Below are positions 1 to 7,552 of a stretch of DNA of 57,550 bases, one piece after another; the stretch's first letter is position 1, and each line of letters starts with the position of its first letter. Both the position numbers and the translations under genes were made by a program. The notes beneath the pieces were generated by a model. The model searched no databases. It saw only the letters and a list, made by a program, of their open reading frames with translations, and was not told the origin of the DNA. This DNA comes from Chryseobacterium gleum (GTDB lineage Bacteria > Bacteroidota > Bacteroidia > Flavobacteriales > Schleiferiaceae): NCBI GenBank assembly GCA_945883565.1, contig CAMCXO010000015.1, positions 1 to 57,550 on the forward strand, read 5' to 3'.

Positions 1-2
1 GA

Positions 3-770
3 AAATCTTATATTTACGACTACAAAGGCAATGTTTCTCAAGTGAGCAATACGGTGGGCAGTACTTTCAGAGAGGAATATTCGGCCATTCCCCCATACAA
101 TGGCTTAAATATTAGCGATTACCACGATTCATGCCAAGAAGAGGAAGGCACCGGTTCGCCTGTCACGGCGAATGAACGAAATGGCTTTGGAAATCAAAAG
201 CGGGTTAATGAGTTTAATATTGGTTTGCTAACTTACGAGGCCCGTCTCTATAACCCCAGTATAGGTAGATGGTTGGGTGTTGACCCGCTAGCAGACGAAC
301 CAGAGCAAGTAGATAAATCACCATATGCCTATGCTTGGAACAATCCCATAAATTATACTGACCCAGACGGAAGATGCCCTAGTTGTTTATTTGGTGCATT
401 AGTTGGAGCTACAGTTGAGTATGGTAGTCAAGTAATTGCAAATCGTTTTGAAGGTAAATCATGGAGTGAGTCATTTACGGACATTGATGTTGGAGATGTT
501 GCAATATCCTTAGGAGAAGGATTTTTGACAAGTGGTACATCTGCAGTAAGAAGTGTGGTTGGAAAAGCAGTAGTGACTGTTGGTGCTGAAGTTATAAAAA
601 ATACCGTTGATTTTAAAAAAGATGGAGTAAAAGTAAATAATGCCAAAAGCGTTGTTAGAAATACCGCAGTTGGACTTACAACTGCAGGAGTAACAAAAGC
701 ATTACCAGAACCGAAGATAAAAGTTAAGGCTGAAGTAACTCCAAAGCAGGCTGTAAAAGCAGCAAGGTAA
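3..770 (+). CDS. RHS repeat-associated core domain protein, C-terminal part (5' end off the window)
   Basis: The frame is open to the left edge, so this is the tail of a longer protein; the first residues (YIYDYKGNVSQ) are a typical YD-repeat strand. The RHS core signature follows: ARLYNPSIGRWLGVDPLA, then SPYAYAWNNPINYTDPDG, the point where RHS shells end and the variable C-terminal region begins. The tail after DPDGRCPSC is Gly/Ala/Val-rich and resembles tails seen on many Bacteroidota RHS proteins; I cannot assign a toxin activity. RHS proteins are secreted or surface polymorphic toxins whose C-terminal tip is swapped between strains. The frame stops at TAA 768-770, but homologous-looking sequence continues in the same frame to 947 (next entry), so this stop is probably a nonsense mutation. 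Confidence 0.8.
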   Translation, partial: KSYIYDYKGNVSQVSNTVGSTFREEYSAIPPYNGLNISDYHDSCQEEEGTGSPVTANERNGFGNQKRVNEFNIGLLTYEARLYNPSIGRWLGVDPLADEPEQVDKSPYAYAWNNPINYTDPDGRCPSCLFGALVGATVEYGSQVIANRFEGKSWSESFTDIDVGDVAISLGEGFLTSGTSAVRSVVGKAVVTVGAEVIKNTVDFKKDGVKVNNAKSVVRNTAVGLTTAGVTKALPEPKIKVKAEVTPKQAVKAAR

Positions 771-947
771 ACTACTGTGGTCAACAGAGCAGCCATAGTT
801 GAAATAGAAAAAACAGCAAAGGCTATTTTAAAGGAAGCTAAGGCGATAAATAAAACAGCAAGTGCTGCAGGTACAAGCACTGCCACAGGTGCTGCCTCTG
901 AATCTACTAAAAGAAAAGGAGATAAAACTTATGGCAAAGGCAATTAA
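771..947 (+). pseudogene. In-frame continuation of the RHS C-terminal tail after a premature TAA
   Basis: Reading straight on in the RHS frame after TAA 768-770 gives 58 further open codons, from TTVVNRAAIVEIEKTAKAIL to the ending GDKTYGKGN, then TAA at 945-947. The Ala/Lys/Glu-rich composition matches the tail before the stop. The true end is also supported by the next gene, whose ATG at 931 overlaps this stop by 17 nt, a usual arrangement for coupled toxin/immunity genes. It has no plausible start of its own, so it is best read as the severed end of the RHS gene. A sequencing error or stop readthrough are alternatives. Confidence 0.65.
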
Positions 948-1284
948 GAAACAAAAATTAGTCAAAAAGCCTTTTATAAGTACTACCAAAATCTATTGGA
1001 TAATATTTGGGGGTTTGTTTATTTGGTTTATATTAATCAGACCTGAATATAATATCTACAGATTAAAAAATAATGGCATAGAAACGAAGGGAAGAATATA
1101 TAGAAAATCTGGAGTTGGATCAAAAGGAACGATCCGATGCTTTTATAATTTTGAAATTGCAGGTAAACAATATGAAGGTTTTTATGATAATAAAGACCTA
1201 AATCAATGGGATAGCCTTGCAATTATTTATTATGTAAAAGATCCAAGCCTAAATCAAGCAAAACAATTTGTATTAGATTATTAG
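931..1284 (+). CDS. Small membrane protein downstream of RHS toxin, candidate immunity protein (DUF3592-like)
   Basis: A 117-residue protein: a basic N-terminus (MAKAIKKQKLVKKP), one strong transmembrane helix near residues 17-33 (IYWIIFGGLFIWFILI), then a small soluble domain. Phrases such as GIETKGRIYRKSG and YYVKDPSLNQ resemble DUF3592-type membrane proteins. ATG 931 is preferred over the upstream GTG 862 because an AAGGAG box lies at 916-921 with a 9-nt spacer, and because 862 would lie deep inside the RHS frame. It overlaps the ancestral RHS stop by 17 nt. Position directly after a variable RHS tip suggests an immunity role (inference). It is visibly richer in A and T than the housekeeping genes, which fits horizontal acquisition with the tip. 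Confidence 0.65.
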   Translation: MAKAIKKQKLVKKPFISTTKIYWIIFGGLFIWFILIRPEYNIYRLKNNGIETKGRIYRKSGVGSKGTIRCFYNFEIAGKQYEGFYDNKDLNQWDSLAIIYYVKDPSLNQAKQFVLDY

Positions 1285-1443
1285 AGATTAAAAAAAAAGC
1301 CCAAGCGTTCAAATTTGGTTTTTTTCATTTTCCAAAACAGCAATTGAAACGGAGTTTAGGAGTTGCAAAAAAGGCAAAAAATATTTTTATTCTTGCAAAA
1401 GCGTAGCCAAATTATCCTTCATTTCCTTTTTGGCTATTGTTGT

Positions 1444-1583
1444 TGTAAGCTGCCCTAAAACTAGTACAGTTTAAAAGTAGAATTTTTAATTTTAAAAACT
1501 GTAATATGAGAAAGAGCAAATTCTCCCCGACCCCACGCCGGCAATTAAGGCGCCCAGAAGATCAATCAATTGCAAGACTTTAA
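1444..1583 (+). mobile_element. Remnant of the left end of an IS3-family-like element
   Basis: The stretch TGTAAGCTGCCCTAAAACTAG and the following AT-rich leader look like the left end of a Bacteroidota IS3-type element. An inverted pair (ACAGTTT 1466-1472 / AAACTGT 1496-1502) precedes an ATG at 1506 that reads MRKSKFSPT, the usual first residues of IS3 OrfA transposases. Similarity stops after about nine codons and the frame ends at 1583, so only a stub remains. This is recognition from memory of the family; no right end is visible. Confidence 0.4.
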
Positions 1584-1735
1584 TAGCCGCAGGCCAAGAA
1601 AAAAATCATTTAAACAAAACAAAATCACATTAGCCCCGCGCCGGCGATTGAGGCGCCCAAAAGATCAACCAATTGGAGAAATTCAATAGCCGAAGCCCAA
1701 GAGAAAAAACCATTTAAACAAAAAAAATGACATTT
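1531..1735. repeat. Two tandem copies of a ~103-bp repeat
   Basis: Unit 1 (1531-1633) and unit 2 (1634-1735) align along their length with scattered substitutions. Both begin CCCC(A/G)CGCCGGC and carry ATTRAGGCGCCCARAAGATCAA, then AATAGCCG, and end in CATTTAAACAAAA. Each unit contains a GC-rich CGCC...GGCGCC inverted pair that could fold. No coding frame spans both units. They sit between the IS-like stub and the carB 3' end. Function unknown. Confidence 0.75.
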
Positions 1736-1800
1736 TATAAAGCCCAAAGCCTACTGCCATTTGCCCCAGAGAGCTAGATGCCATATTACAAAAAAGCTGC

Positions 1801-4653
1801 CTATTTGCTTAAATACAAATTTCGCTCAGCATACAGTTTTTTGAAAACCGGATCGCGGAGGTTCTTAATGAAATAAATAGCTTCTCCAGTGCTTTTCATT
1901 TCGGGGCCTAAGTTTTTGCTCACATTGGGGAACTTATTGAAACTAAAAACCGGGCTTTTGATGGCAAAACCTTCGAGTTTGGGTTGGAATGTGAAATCTT
2001 TTACCTTGTTTACACCCAACATTATTCTGGTGGCGAAGTTTACATAAGGCTCTCCGTAGGCTTTGGCAATAAAAGGCACGGTTCGCGAGGCTCTGGGGTT
2101 TGCTTCAATAATGTAAACCACATCGTCTTTAATGGCAAATTGTATGTTGATGAGGCCTACAGTACCCAAAGCGCGGGCAATGGTATGGGTATGCTCTCGA
2201 ATTTGGTCTAATATAAGAGCCCCCAAATTAAACGGAGGAAGGGTAGCGTTTGAGTCGCCGCTGTGAATGCCACAGGGCTCTATATGCTCCATAATGCCCA
2301 AAATGTAAACGTCTTCTCCATCGCAAATGGCATCCGCTTCGGCCTCAATGGCGCCATCTAAATAATGGTCGAGCAATACCCTGTTTCCGGGTATATCTTT
2401 AAACAAATTAACCACATGGTGCTCGAGTTCTTCGTGGTTGATAACAATTTTCATACCCTGCCCACCAAGTACATAACTTGGTCTTACCAAAATAGGGAAA
2501 CCAAGTTCGTTGGCCAGTTCGCGGGCTTCATCGGCATTGGTAATAACCCCAAATCGCGGATAAGGGATTTGGTTGTCTTTAAGCAAATTTGAAAAGCGGC
2601 CGCGGTCTTCGGCCAAGTCGAGAGAATGATAGCTGGTGCCTAAAATGGGTATGTTGAAGCGGTGCAGTTTTTCGGCCAGCTTAAGGGCCGTTTGTCCCCC
2701 TAATTGCACTATAACCCCTAACGGATTTTCGTGCCGGATGATGTCGTAGATGTGTTCCCAAAACACGGGCTCGAAATACAATTTATCGGCGGTATCGAAA
2801 TCGGTTGAAACGGTTTCAGGATTGCAATTAATCATGATGGTTTCGAAACCACATTCGCGGGCGGCCAAAACCCCATGAACGCAGCAATAGTCGAATTCTA
2901 TACCTTGGCCTATTCGGTTAGGGCCCGAACCCAGAACCACCACTTTGGGCCGATCGCTTCGCAGGCTTTCGTTTTCGGAATAGGTGTGGCCGTTAGCTGA
3001 TGTAATTTCGCTTTCGAAGGTTGAGTAGTAGTAAGGCGTTTGGGCCGGAAATTCGGCCGCACAGGTATCAACCAATTTCCAAACCCTTTCTATCCCCATT
3101 TGTACACGGGCTTGGTGAACTTCGCTTTCGAGGCAGCGCAGCATATGCGCAATTTGGCGGTCGGCGAAGCCTTTGGTTTTGGCTTCGAGCAGAAGCGAAC
3201 GGGGAATATTGCCCAAGTGGTGTTGCTCTATTTGGCTTTGCACCTTGGCCAAGTCCTCTATTTGGCGCAAAAACCACATATCAATGCGGGTAATTTCGTG
3301 AATACGGCGCAAAGGCATACCGAGTTGTATGGCATCGTAAATTACAAAAACACGGTCCCAGCTGGCGTTGGTTAGTTTTTTAATTACCAAATCTTGATCG
3401 GTAAGGCCTTTGCCGTCGGCCCCCAAACCGTTGCGCTTTATTTCGAGGCTCTGAGTGGCTTTGTGCAAGGCTTCCTGGAAGGTGCGGCCTATGCCCATTA
3501 CCTCGCCCACCGATTTCATTTGGAGGCCGAGAGTGCGATCGGCGCCTTCAAATTTGTCGAAATTCCAGCGGGGTATTTTCACTATTACATAGTCGAGGGT
3601 AGGTTCAAAATAGGCAGTGGTGGTTTTGGTAATTTGGTTTTTGAGTTCGTCGAGGCGGTAACCAATGGCCAATTTGGCTGCAATTTTGGCAATGGGGTAA
3701 CCGGTGGCCTTAGAAGCAAGAGCCGAAGAGCGCGAAACCCTTGGATTGATTTCGATGGCCACAATTTCCTCGTTTTCATCGGGACTTACCGCAAACTGCA
3801 CATTGCAGCCACCGGCAAAATTGCCAATGCTTCGCATCATGCGAATGGCCAAATTGCGCATGCGTTGGTAGGTGGTGTCGCTCAGGGTCATGGCCGGCGC
3901 AACCGTAATAGAATCGCCGGTATGAATGCCCATAGGGTCCATGTTTTCGATGGAGCATATTATGATGACATTATCGGCCGAATCGCGAAGCAATTCAAGC
4001 TCAAATTCTTTCCACCCCAAAAGGGCTTTGTCTATCATAACTTCGTGAATAGGCGAGGCTTCGAGGCCACGTTTCAGCAATTCGTCGAAATCTTCGCGGG
4101 TATGTACAAAAGAGGCCCCTGTTCCCCCAAGGGTAAAAGAAGGGCGAATGCATAGGGGGAAGCCGAATTTTTGAGCTATTTCCTTTCCTTTTAAGTAAGA
4201 AGTGGCTGTTTGAGAAGGAGCCATGGCCACCTGAATTTCGTCCATAAGAACGCGAAATTTTTCACGGTCTTCGGTAATGTGTATGGCGTCAATGTCGACC
4301 CCAATAATGCGAACCCCAAATTCTTCCCAAAGCCCGCTTTTATCGGCTTCAATGCAAAGATTTAGGGCAGTTTGACCGCCCATGGTGGGCAATACAGCAT
4401 CTATATCGGGGTTTTCGTTCAGAATTTTTTCGATAGAGTCTACTTCCAGGGGCAATAAATACACCTTATCGGCCATAAACGGATCGGTCATAATGGTGGC
4501 CGGATTGGAATTGATAAGGCTTACCCTAATGCCTTCTTCGCGAAGCGAGCGAGCGGCTTGGGAGCCTGAATAATCGAATTCGCAGGCTTGTCCAATAACA
4601 ATTGGGCCCGAACCGATTATAAGAACATGTTTTATGGAGAGGTCTTTAGGCAT
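1801..4653 (-). CDS. carB: Carbamoyl-phosphate synthase large subunit, without the C-terminal MGS domain
   Basis: Makes carbamoyl phosphate for pyrimidine and arginine synthesis, with a glutaminase subunit (CarA) that is not in this window. The start MPKDLSIKHVLIIGSGP is chosen (ATG 4653); an upstream in-frame start would add 24 residues unlike the family. Two ATP-grasp synthetase halves are visible: the first with IGSGPIVIGQACEFDYSG, the second with LGSGPNRIGQGIEFDYCCVH. The protein is about 950 residues and stops soon after GPEMKSTGEAIYF, whereas the E. coli enzyme is about 1073 residues because of a C-terminal MGS regulatory domain. That domain is missing here, which I believe is usual in Bacteroidota and implies loss of classical UMP/ornithine control. 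It is transcribed away from the rpmH terminator. Confidence 0.97.
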   Translation of the reverse strand: MPKDLSIKHVLIIGSGPIVIGQACEFDYSGSQAARSLREEGIRVSLINSNPATIMTDPFMADKVYLLPLEVDSIEKILNENPDIDAVLPTMGGQTALNLCIEADKSGLWEEFGVRIIGVDIDAIHITEDREKFRVLMDEIQVAMAPSQTATSYLKGKEIAQKFGFPLCIRPSFTLGGTGASFVHTREDFDELLKRGLEASPIHEVMIDKALLGWKEFELELLRDSADNVIIICSIENMDPMGIHTGDSITVAPAMTLSDTTYQRMRNLAIRMMRSIGNFAGGCNVQFAVSPDENEEIVAIEINPRVSRSSALASKATGYPIAKIAAKLAIGYRLDELKNQITKTTTAYFEPTLDYVIVKIPRWNFDKFEGADRTLGLQMKSVGEVMGIGRTFQEALHKATQSLEIKRNGLGADGKGLTDQDLVIKKLTNASWDRVFVIYDAIQLGMPLRRIHEITRIDMWFLRQIEDLAKVQSQIEQHHLGNIPRSLLLEAKTKGFADRQIAHMLRCLESEVHQARVQMGIERVWKLVDTCAAEFPAQTPYYYSTFESEITSANGHTYSENESLRSDRPKVVVLGSGPNRIGQGIEFDYCCVHGVLAARECGFETIMINCNPETVSTDFDTADKLYFEPVFWEHIYDIIRHENPLGVIVQLGGQTALKLAEKLHRFNIPILGTSYHSLDLAEDRGRFSNLLKDNQIPYPRFGVITNADEARELANELGFPILVRPSYVLGGQGMKIVINHEELEHHVVNLFKDIPGNRVLLDHYLDGAIEAEADAICDGEDVYILGIMEHIEPCGIHSGDSNATLPPFNLGALILDQIREHTHTIARALGTVGLINIQFAIKDDVVYIIEANPRASRTVPFIAKAYGEPYVNFATRIMLGVNKVKDFTFQPKLEGFAIKSPVFSFNKFPNVSKNLGPEMKSTGEAIYFIKNLRDPVFKKLYAERNLYLSK

Positions 4654-4691
4654 TTGAAAATGGGGGTATGAATGCGTTTGAAAAGCTAAGG

Positions 4692-4729
4692 TCAAAAAAA
4701 AGGTGTCAACCTCAGTAGGCGACACCTTT
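4692..4729 (-). terminator. Rho-independent terminator after rpmH
   Basis: On the minus strand the 9-bp stem AAAGGTGTC/GACACCTTT (4699-4707 with 4721-4729) is followed by a run of T (the A run at 4693-4700 on the plus strand). It sits between the rpmH stop and the carB start, so it separates the two genes. Confidence 0.75.
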
Positions 4730-4762
4730 TAAAGAAGGGCGTATGTTCAGCACTTTTGCTGA

Positions 4763-4921
4763 TTAACCTTTGTGGTTACCTTCGTCTGAAACGGTCAGCT
4801 TTTTACGGCCACGTGCACGACGGGCTGCCAGCACTCTGCGGCCATTTGGCGTGCTCATGCGCTCTCTAAAACCGTGTTTATTGCGACGCTTTCTGTTCGA
4901 AGGTTGAAAAGTTCTTTTCAT
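4763..4921 (-). CDS. rpmH: 50S ribosomal protein L34
   Basis: A 52-residue, very basic protein beginning [18 protein letters not shown] and containing the [20 protein letters not shown] block, the full L34 pattern. It is a structural protein of the large ribosomal subunit. The C-terminus ([11 protein letters not shown]) is a few residues longer than the E. coli protein. It is a single-gene unit here: its own terminator lies just downstream, and the usual rnpA neighbour is absent. Confidence 0.97.
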   Translation of the reverse strand: MKRTFQPSNRKRRNKHGFRERMSTPNGRRVLAARRARGRKKLTVSDEGNHKG

Positions 4922-4964
4922 GGCGGTGTTGATTAAGCCGTTACGGGCTTCTTATTTCGGGCTG

Positions 4965-4972
4965 CGAATATA
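4965..4972 (-). promoter_or_regulatory. Candidate Bacteroidota -7 box for rpmH
   Basis: On the minus strand TATATTCG matches the Bacteroidota -7 consensus TAnnTTTG at seven of eight positions and lies 43 nt upstream of the rpmH ATG. A T-rich tract lies at about the -33 distance but no clear TTG. Confidence 0.3.
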
Positions 4973-5023
4973 CACTTTTGTACGCTTAAAAAATCGCATC
5001 TTGCCAATCTAATTTTATTTTTT

Positions 5024-5806
5024 GTGAGCGACTTCAAAAACCAGAAAATTTGGATTACCGGTGCATCGTCAGGTATTGGTGCGGCACTGGCCTTTGAATT
5101 CAATAAGCTTGGCGCCAGGGTACTAATTTCGGCCCGAAGGCCGGAGGCTTTGCAAACTGTAAAGAATGCCTGTAAATACCCCGAGAATGTGGAGGTTTTG
5201 GTGATAGACCTCGAACAAATTCAAATGGCTTCCGAGGTTGTAAACCGCGCTTTCCAGTTAATGGGAGATATAGATGTTTTGGTGGCCAATGCCGGTATAG
5301 GGCAGTCGGCCAATGCGCTCGACACAAAAGAGGAGGTAGAAATGCGCATATTCAACATCAACTACCACGGGCATTTGGCCATAAGCAAATGGGTAATAAA
5401 GCGCATGTTGGAAAAGGGCAGGGGGCAGGTGGTGGCCATTGGAAGCATAGCAGGCAAGTTTGGTCAGAAAAAGCTGGCGGCATATTCGGCTTCTAAAGCG
5501 GCTCTTATTGTGTATTACGAGAGCCTGGCCCAAGAGTTGAGCAATACCTCTATTAAGATCCAGGTGGTGAGCCCGGGCTTTATTCAAACCAATGTAACCC
5601 TTAATTCGCTTGATGCCAATGGCAATAGACTTAACAAAAACAGCAAAGCCCAAGAAAACGGTATGCCCACTTCGGTATTTGCCCAAAAATTTATAAAAGC
5701 CATTAAGAAAAAGAGATTTCATCAATATGTGGGGGGAAAAGAATTGCTCGCGGTTCCTTTGCATGCAGTGTTTCCGGCCTTGTTTTACAAATTACTTTCA
5801 AAATGA
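5024..5806 (+). CDS. Short-chain dehydrogenase/reductase
   Basis: A classical SDR of 260 residues. The NAD(P)-binding motif TGASSGIGAA is at residues 13-22, the NAG motif (VANAGIG) near 90, and the catalytic set is Ser in GSIAG plus YSASK. The SARRPE segment after the second strand suggests NADP preference. The C-terminal tail (AVFPALFYKLLSK) is hydrophobic and may touch membrane, as in DHRS7-like SDRs. It starts with GTG, since no ATG precedes the dinucleotide fold. The stop overlaps the next gene by 4 nt, so the two are likely coupled. Substrate unknown. Confidence 0.9.
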   Translation: MSDFKNQKIWITGASSGIGAALAFEFNKLGARVLISARRPEALQTVKNACKYPENVEVLVIDLEQIQMASEVVNRAFQLMGDIDVLVANAGIGQSANALDTKEEVEMRIFNINYHGHLAISKWVIKRMLEKGRGQVVAIGSIAGKFGQKKLAAYSASKAALIVYYESLAQELSNTSIKIQVVSPGFIQTNVTLNSLDANGNRLNKNSKAQENGMPTSVFAQKFIKAIKKKRFHQYVGGKELLAVPLHAVFPALFYKLLSK

Positions 5807-6384
5807 ACATTTTAGCCCACAGCTTGCTGTCGGAGAAAAACGAAGATTGGCTGTTGGGCAATTTTATGGCCGATGGCCTAAGCAGAAAGCATTGGGGAAA
5901 GTTTTCTGAGGGGGTGCAAACCGGCTTACTGCTTCATCATGTTATTGATGGATATACCGATGCACATGATTTGGTTAAATATTGTGTTTCAAAATTGCGC
6001 ATCAGTCAAAATCGTTATGCGCCGGTGGTGGTAGATGTTTTATTCGATCATTACTTAGCCAGAAATTTCAGCCAGTTTTCTAATGAAAGCTTAAACGATT
6101 ATTCTGCTTTTGTGTACAGTGCACTTCAATTGAAGCAGGAATTAATGACCGAAAAAAAGCGGACGATGTTGAAGTACATGAGTGCTCAACATTGGCTGGA
6201 GTCGTATGCCGAATGGAATGGCTTTTTGCAAGCCTTGGCAGGCATGGCTCGAAGAACCCGATTTCCTTCTGAAATGGAAAAGGCAGGAGATGATATCCTG
6301 CCTTTTTACTATGAACTTGAAAGCGTATTTATGGCCTTCTTTCCAATGCTTAGAGAGAAAACAAGGTTGTTTTTAAAGCTTTAA
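5803..6384 (+). CDS. Acyl carrier protein phosphodiesterase-like protein (DUF479/AcpH family)
   Basis: 193 residues beginning MNILAHSLLS, with LLGNFMADG, LLHHVIDGYTDAH and VVDVLFDHYLAR: the His/Asp pattern of the ACP phosphodiesterase family, which removes 4'-phosphopantetheine from acyl carrier protein using a metal. Length matches AcpH of E. coli (about 193). It overlaps the SDR stop by 4 nt and converges on the thioredoxin-like gene so closely that both stop codons share the same TTAA. Family assignment is firm; the physiological substrate is inferred. Confidence 0.88.
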   Translation: MNILAHSLLSEKNEDWLLGNFMADGLSRKHWGKFSEGVQTGLLLHHVIDGYTDAHDLVKYCVSKLRISQNRYAPVVVDVLFDHYLARNFSQFSNESLNDYSAFVYSALQLKQELMTEKKRTMLKYMSAQHWLESYAEWNGFLQALAGMARRTRFPSEMEKAGDDILPFYYELESVFMAFFPMLREKTRLFLKL

Positions 6385-7550
6385 AGCGCTTTTTGAATGG
6401 CCGCCTCTAACGCTTCGCCCCTTAGGCCTTGTTCTATAATAATACCTTCGCGGTCGAAGAGCAAGGTGTAAGGAATGCTCTGAAATCCAAAAACTTCTAT
6501 TACGCTCGAATTCCATCCCATTAAATCGCTCACATGGTTGGGCCAGTTTAACTTGTCTTCGCTAATGGCTTGGGTCCAGGCGGCGCGTGCATCGGGCTGA
6601 TTGGGCAAACCGTCTAACGATACCGAGAAAATTTCGAAGCCTTTGGCCTTGTATTTTTTGTACATCTCAACCAAGCGCGGGCTTTCGGCTCGGCAAGGTT
6701 GGCACCAGGCGGCCCAAAAATCTACCAACACAACTTTGCCTTTCAAGTCGCTTATTTTTCGGAGGTTTCCATCTACATCGGGTAAAGTGAAATCAGGTAT
6801 GGCATTGCCTTTAGAAGCGCGTGCCATGGCTTCATTTAACTTCTCTTGCATTTGGAGTTCTGAGGCCATTTGTTGCATGCGGTCGGCAAAAGTGGTAACG
6901 TGTTCGTTATTCGGATGAACCTTAAGCATGGTGTCGAGCACCATTTCGTAATCGTCCATAAAACGGTCGGCCGGTATAAGTTGTGCATTTCCTACCCCCA
7001 TAGGGAAGATAAACAAATTCGACAGATGAGCCGGGTCTTCACGAAGCATGGCCAAGAGCGACTGACGGGTACTTTCTTCTGCCTGAACATAGCGGTTGTC
7101 GAGCTTTTGACGAATTTCACCGTAGTTTTCTTCGCTCATAGCGGTTTCGTTTACTTCTGTTAACGAATCGATTACAGCAAAAAGCCCGCGTACAATGCCG
7201 TTTATTTTGAGAATTCGTTCAGAACCTTCTGAGCCTGAAAGCTCGTAGGCACCCAAAGGATCGTTCAGATCAGCCGAAAACTTAATATTATCGCCATTTT
7301 CAACCAAAAGACTATAGCGGTACTTGTTGTCCATTTCGAGCATTATAAACTCAGGACCGGCGAATTCGGTTTGATAAGAGAATTTGCCATCTTTTACATC
7401 AACGGTATCGAGGTATTCGATTTCTTCGGGGCCAATGCGGGCAATAAACACCTTTTCGGTGCCTTCAACTTCGCCTTTGATGTTGATTTTTCCGCCCGAA
7501 TTACAGGCAACGGCCAACGCAATAAGCGCAAGAACTGCGGCTTTCTTCAT
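6381..7550 (-). CDS. TlpA-like thiol:disulfide lipoprotein with DUF4369-type N-terminus
   Basis: 389 residues. The N-terminus MKKAAVLALIALAVACNSGG is a lipoprotein signal with lipobox AVAC. Residues about 22-130 form a beta-rich DUF4369-like domain (NIKGEVEGTEKVFIARI...). A helical linker precedes a C-terminal AhpC/TSA-Redoxin domain with the active site DFWAAWCQPCR near residues 277-287. Such proteins act as periplasmic or surface thiol reductases in Bacteroidota. The start is 2 nt after the gatB stop, so this is the last gene of the miaA-lpxK-gatB operon. Its functional link to those genes is unclear. Confidence 0.9.
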   Translation of the reverse strand: MKKAAVLALIALAVACNSGGKINIKGEVEGTEKVFIARIGPEEIEYLDTVDVKDGKFSYQTEFAGPEFIMLEMDNKYRYSLLVENGDNIKFSADLNDPLGAYELSGSEGSERILKINGIVRGLFAVIDSLTEVNETAMSEENYGEIRQKLDNRYVQAEESTRQSLLAMLREDPAHLSNLFIFPMGVGNAQLIPADRFMDDYEMVLDTMLKVHPNNEHVTTFADRMQQMASELQMQEKLNEAMARASKGNAIPDFTLPDVDGNLRKISDLKGKVVLVDFWAAWCQPCRAESPRLVEMYKKYKAKGFEIFSVSLDGLPNQPDARAAWTQAISEDKLNWPNHVSDLMGWNSSVIEVFGFQSIPYTLLFDREGIIIEQGLRGEALEAAIQKAL

Positions 7551-7552
7551 TT

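Noticed and set aside
428-886. Minus-strand frame of 152 codons opposite the RHS tail
   Set aside because: Ala/Thr/Val-rich antisense shadow of the repetitive RHS tail, with no domain.
1290-1335. A/T-run pair with CCAA...TTGG after the candidate immunity gene, considered as a terminator
   Set aside because: Only a four-base stem with a ten-base loop; too weak to call.
3394-4155. Long open frame (253 codons) on the plus strand opposite carB
   Set aside because: It is the antisense shadow of a strongly conserved CarB segment; the product is low-complexity and lacks any recognisable domain.
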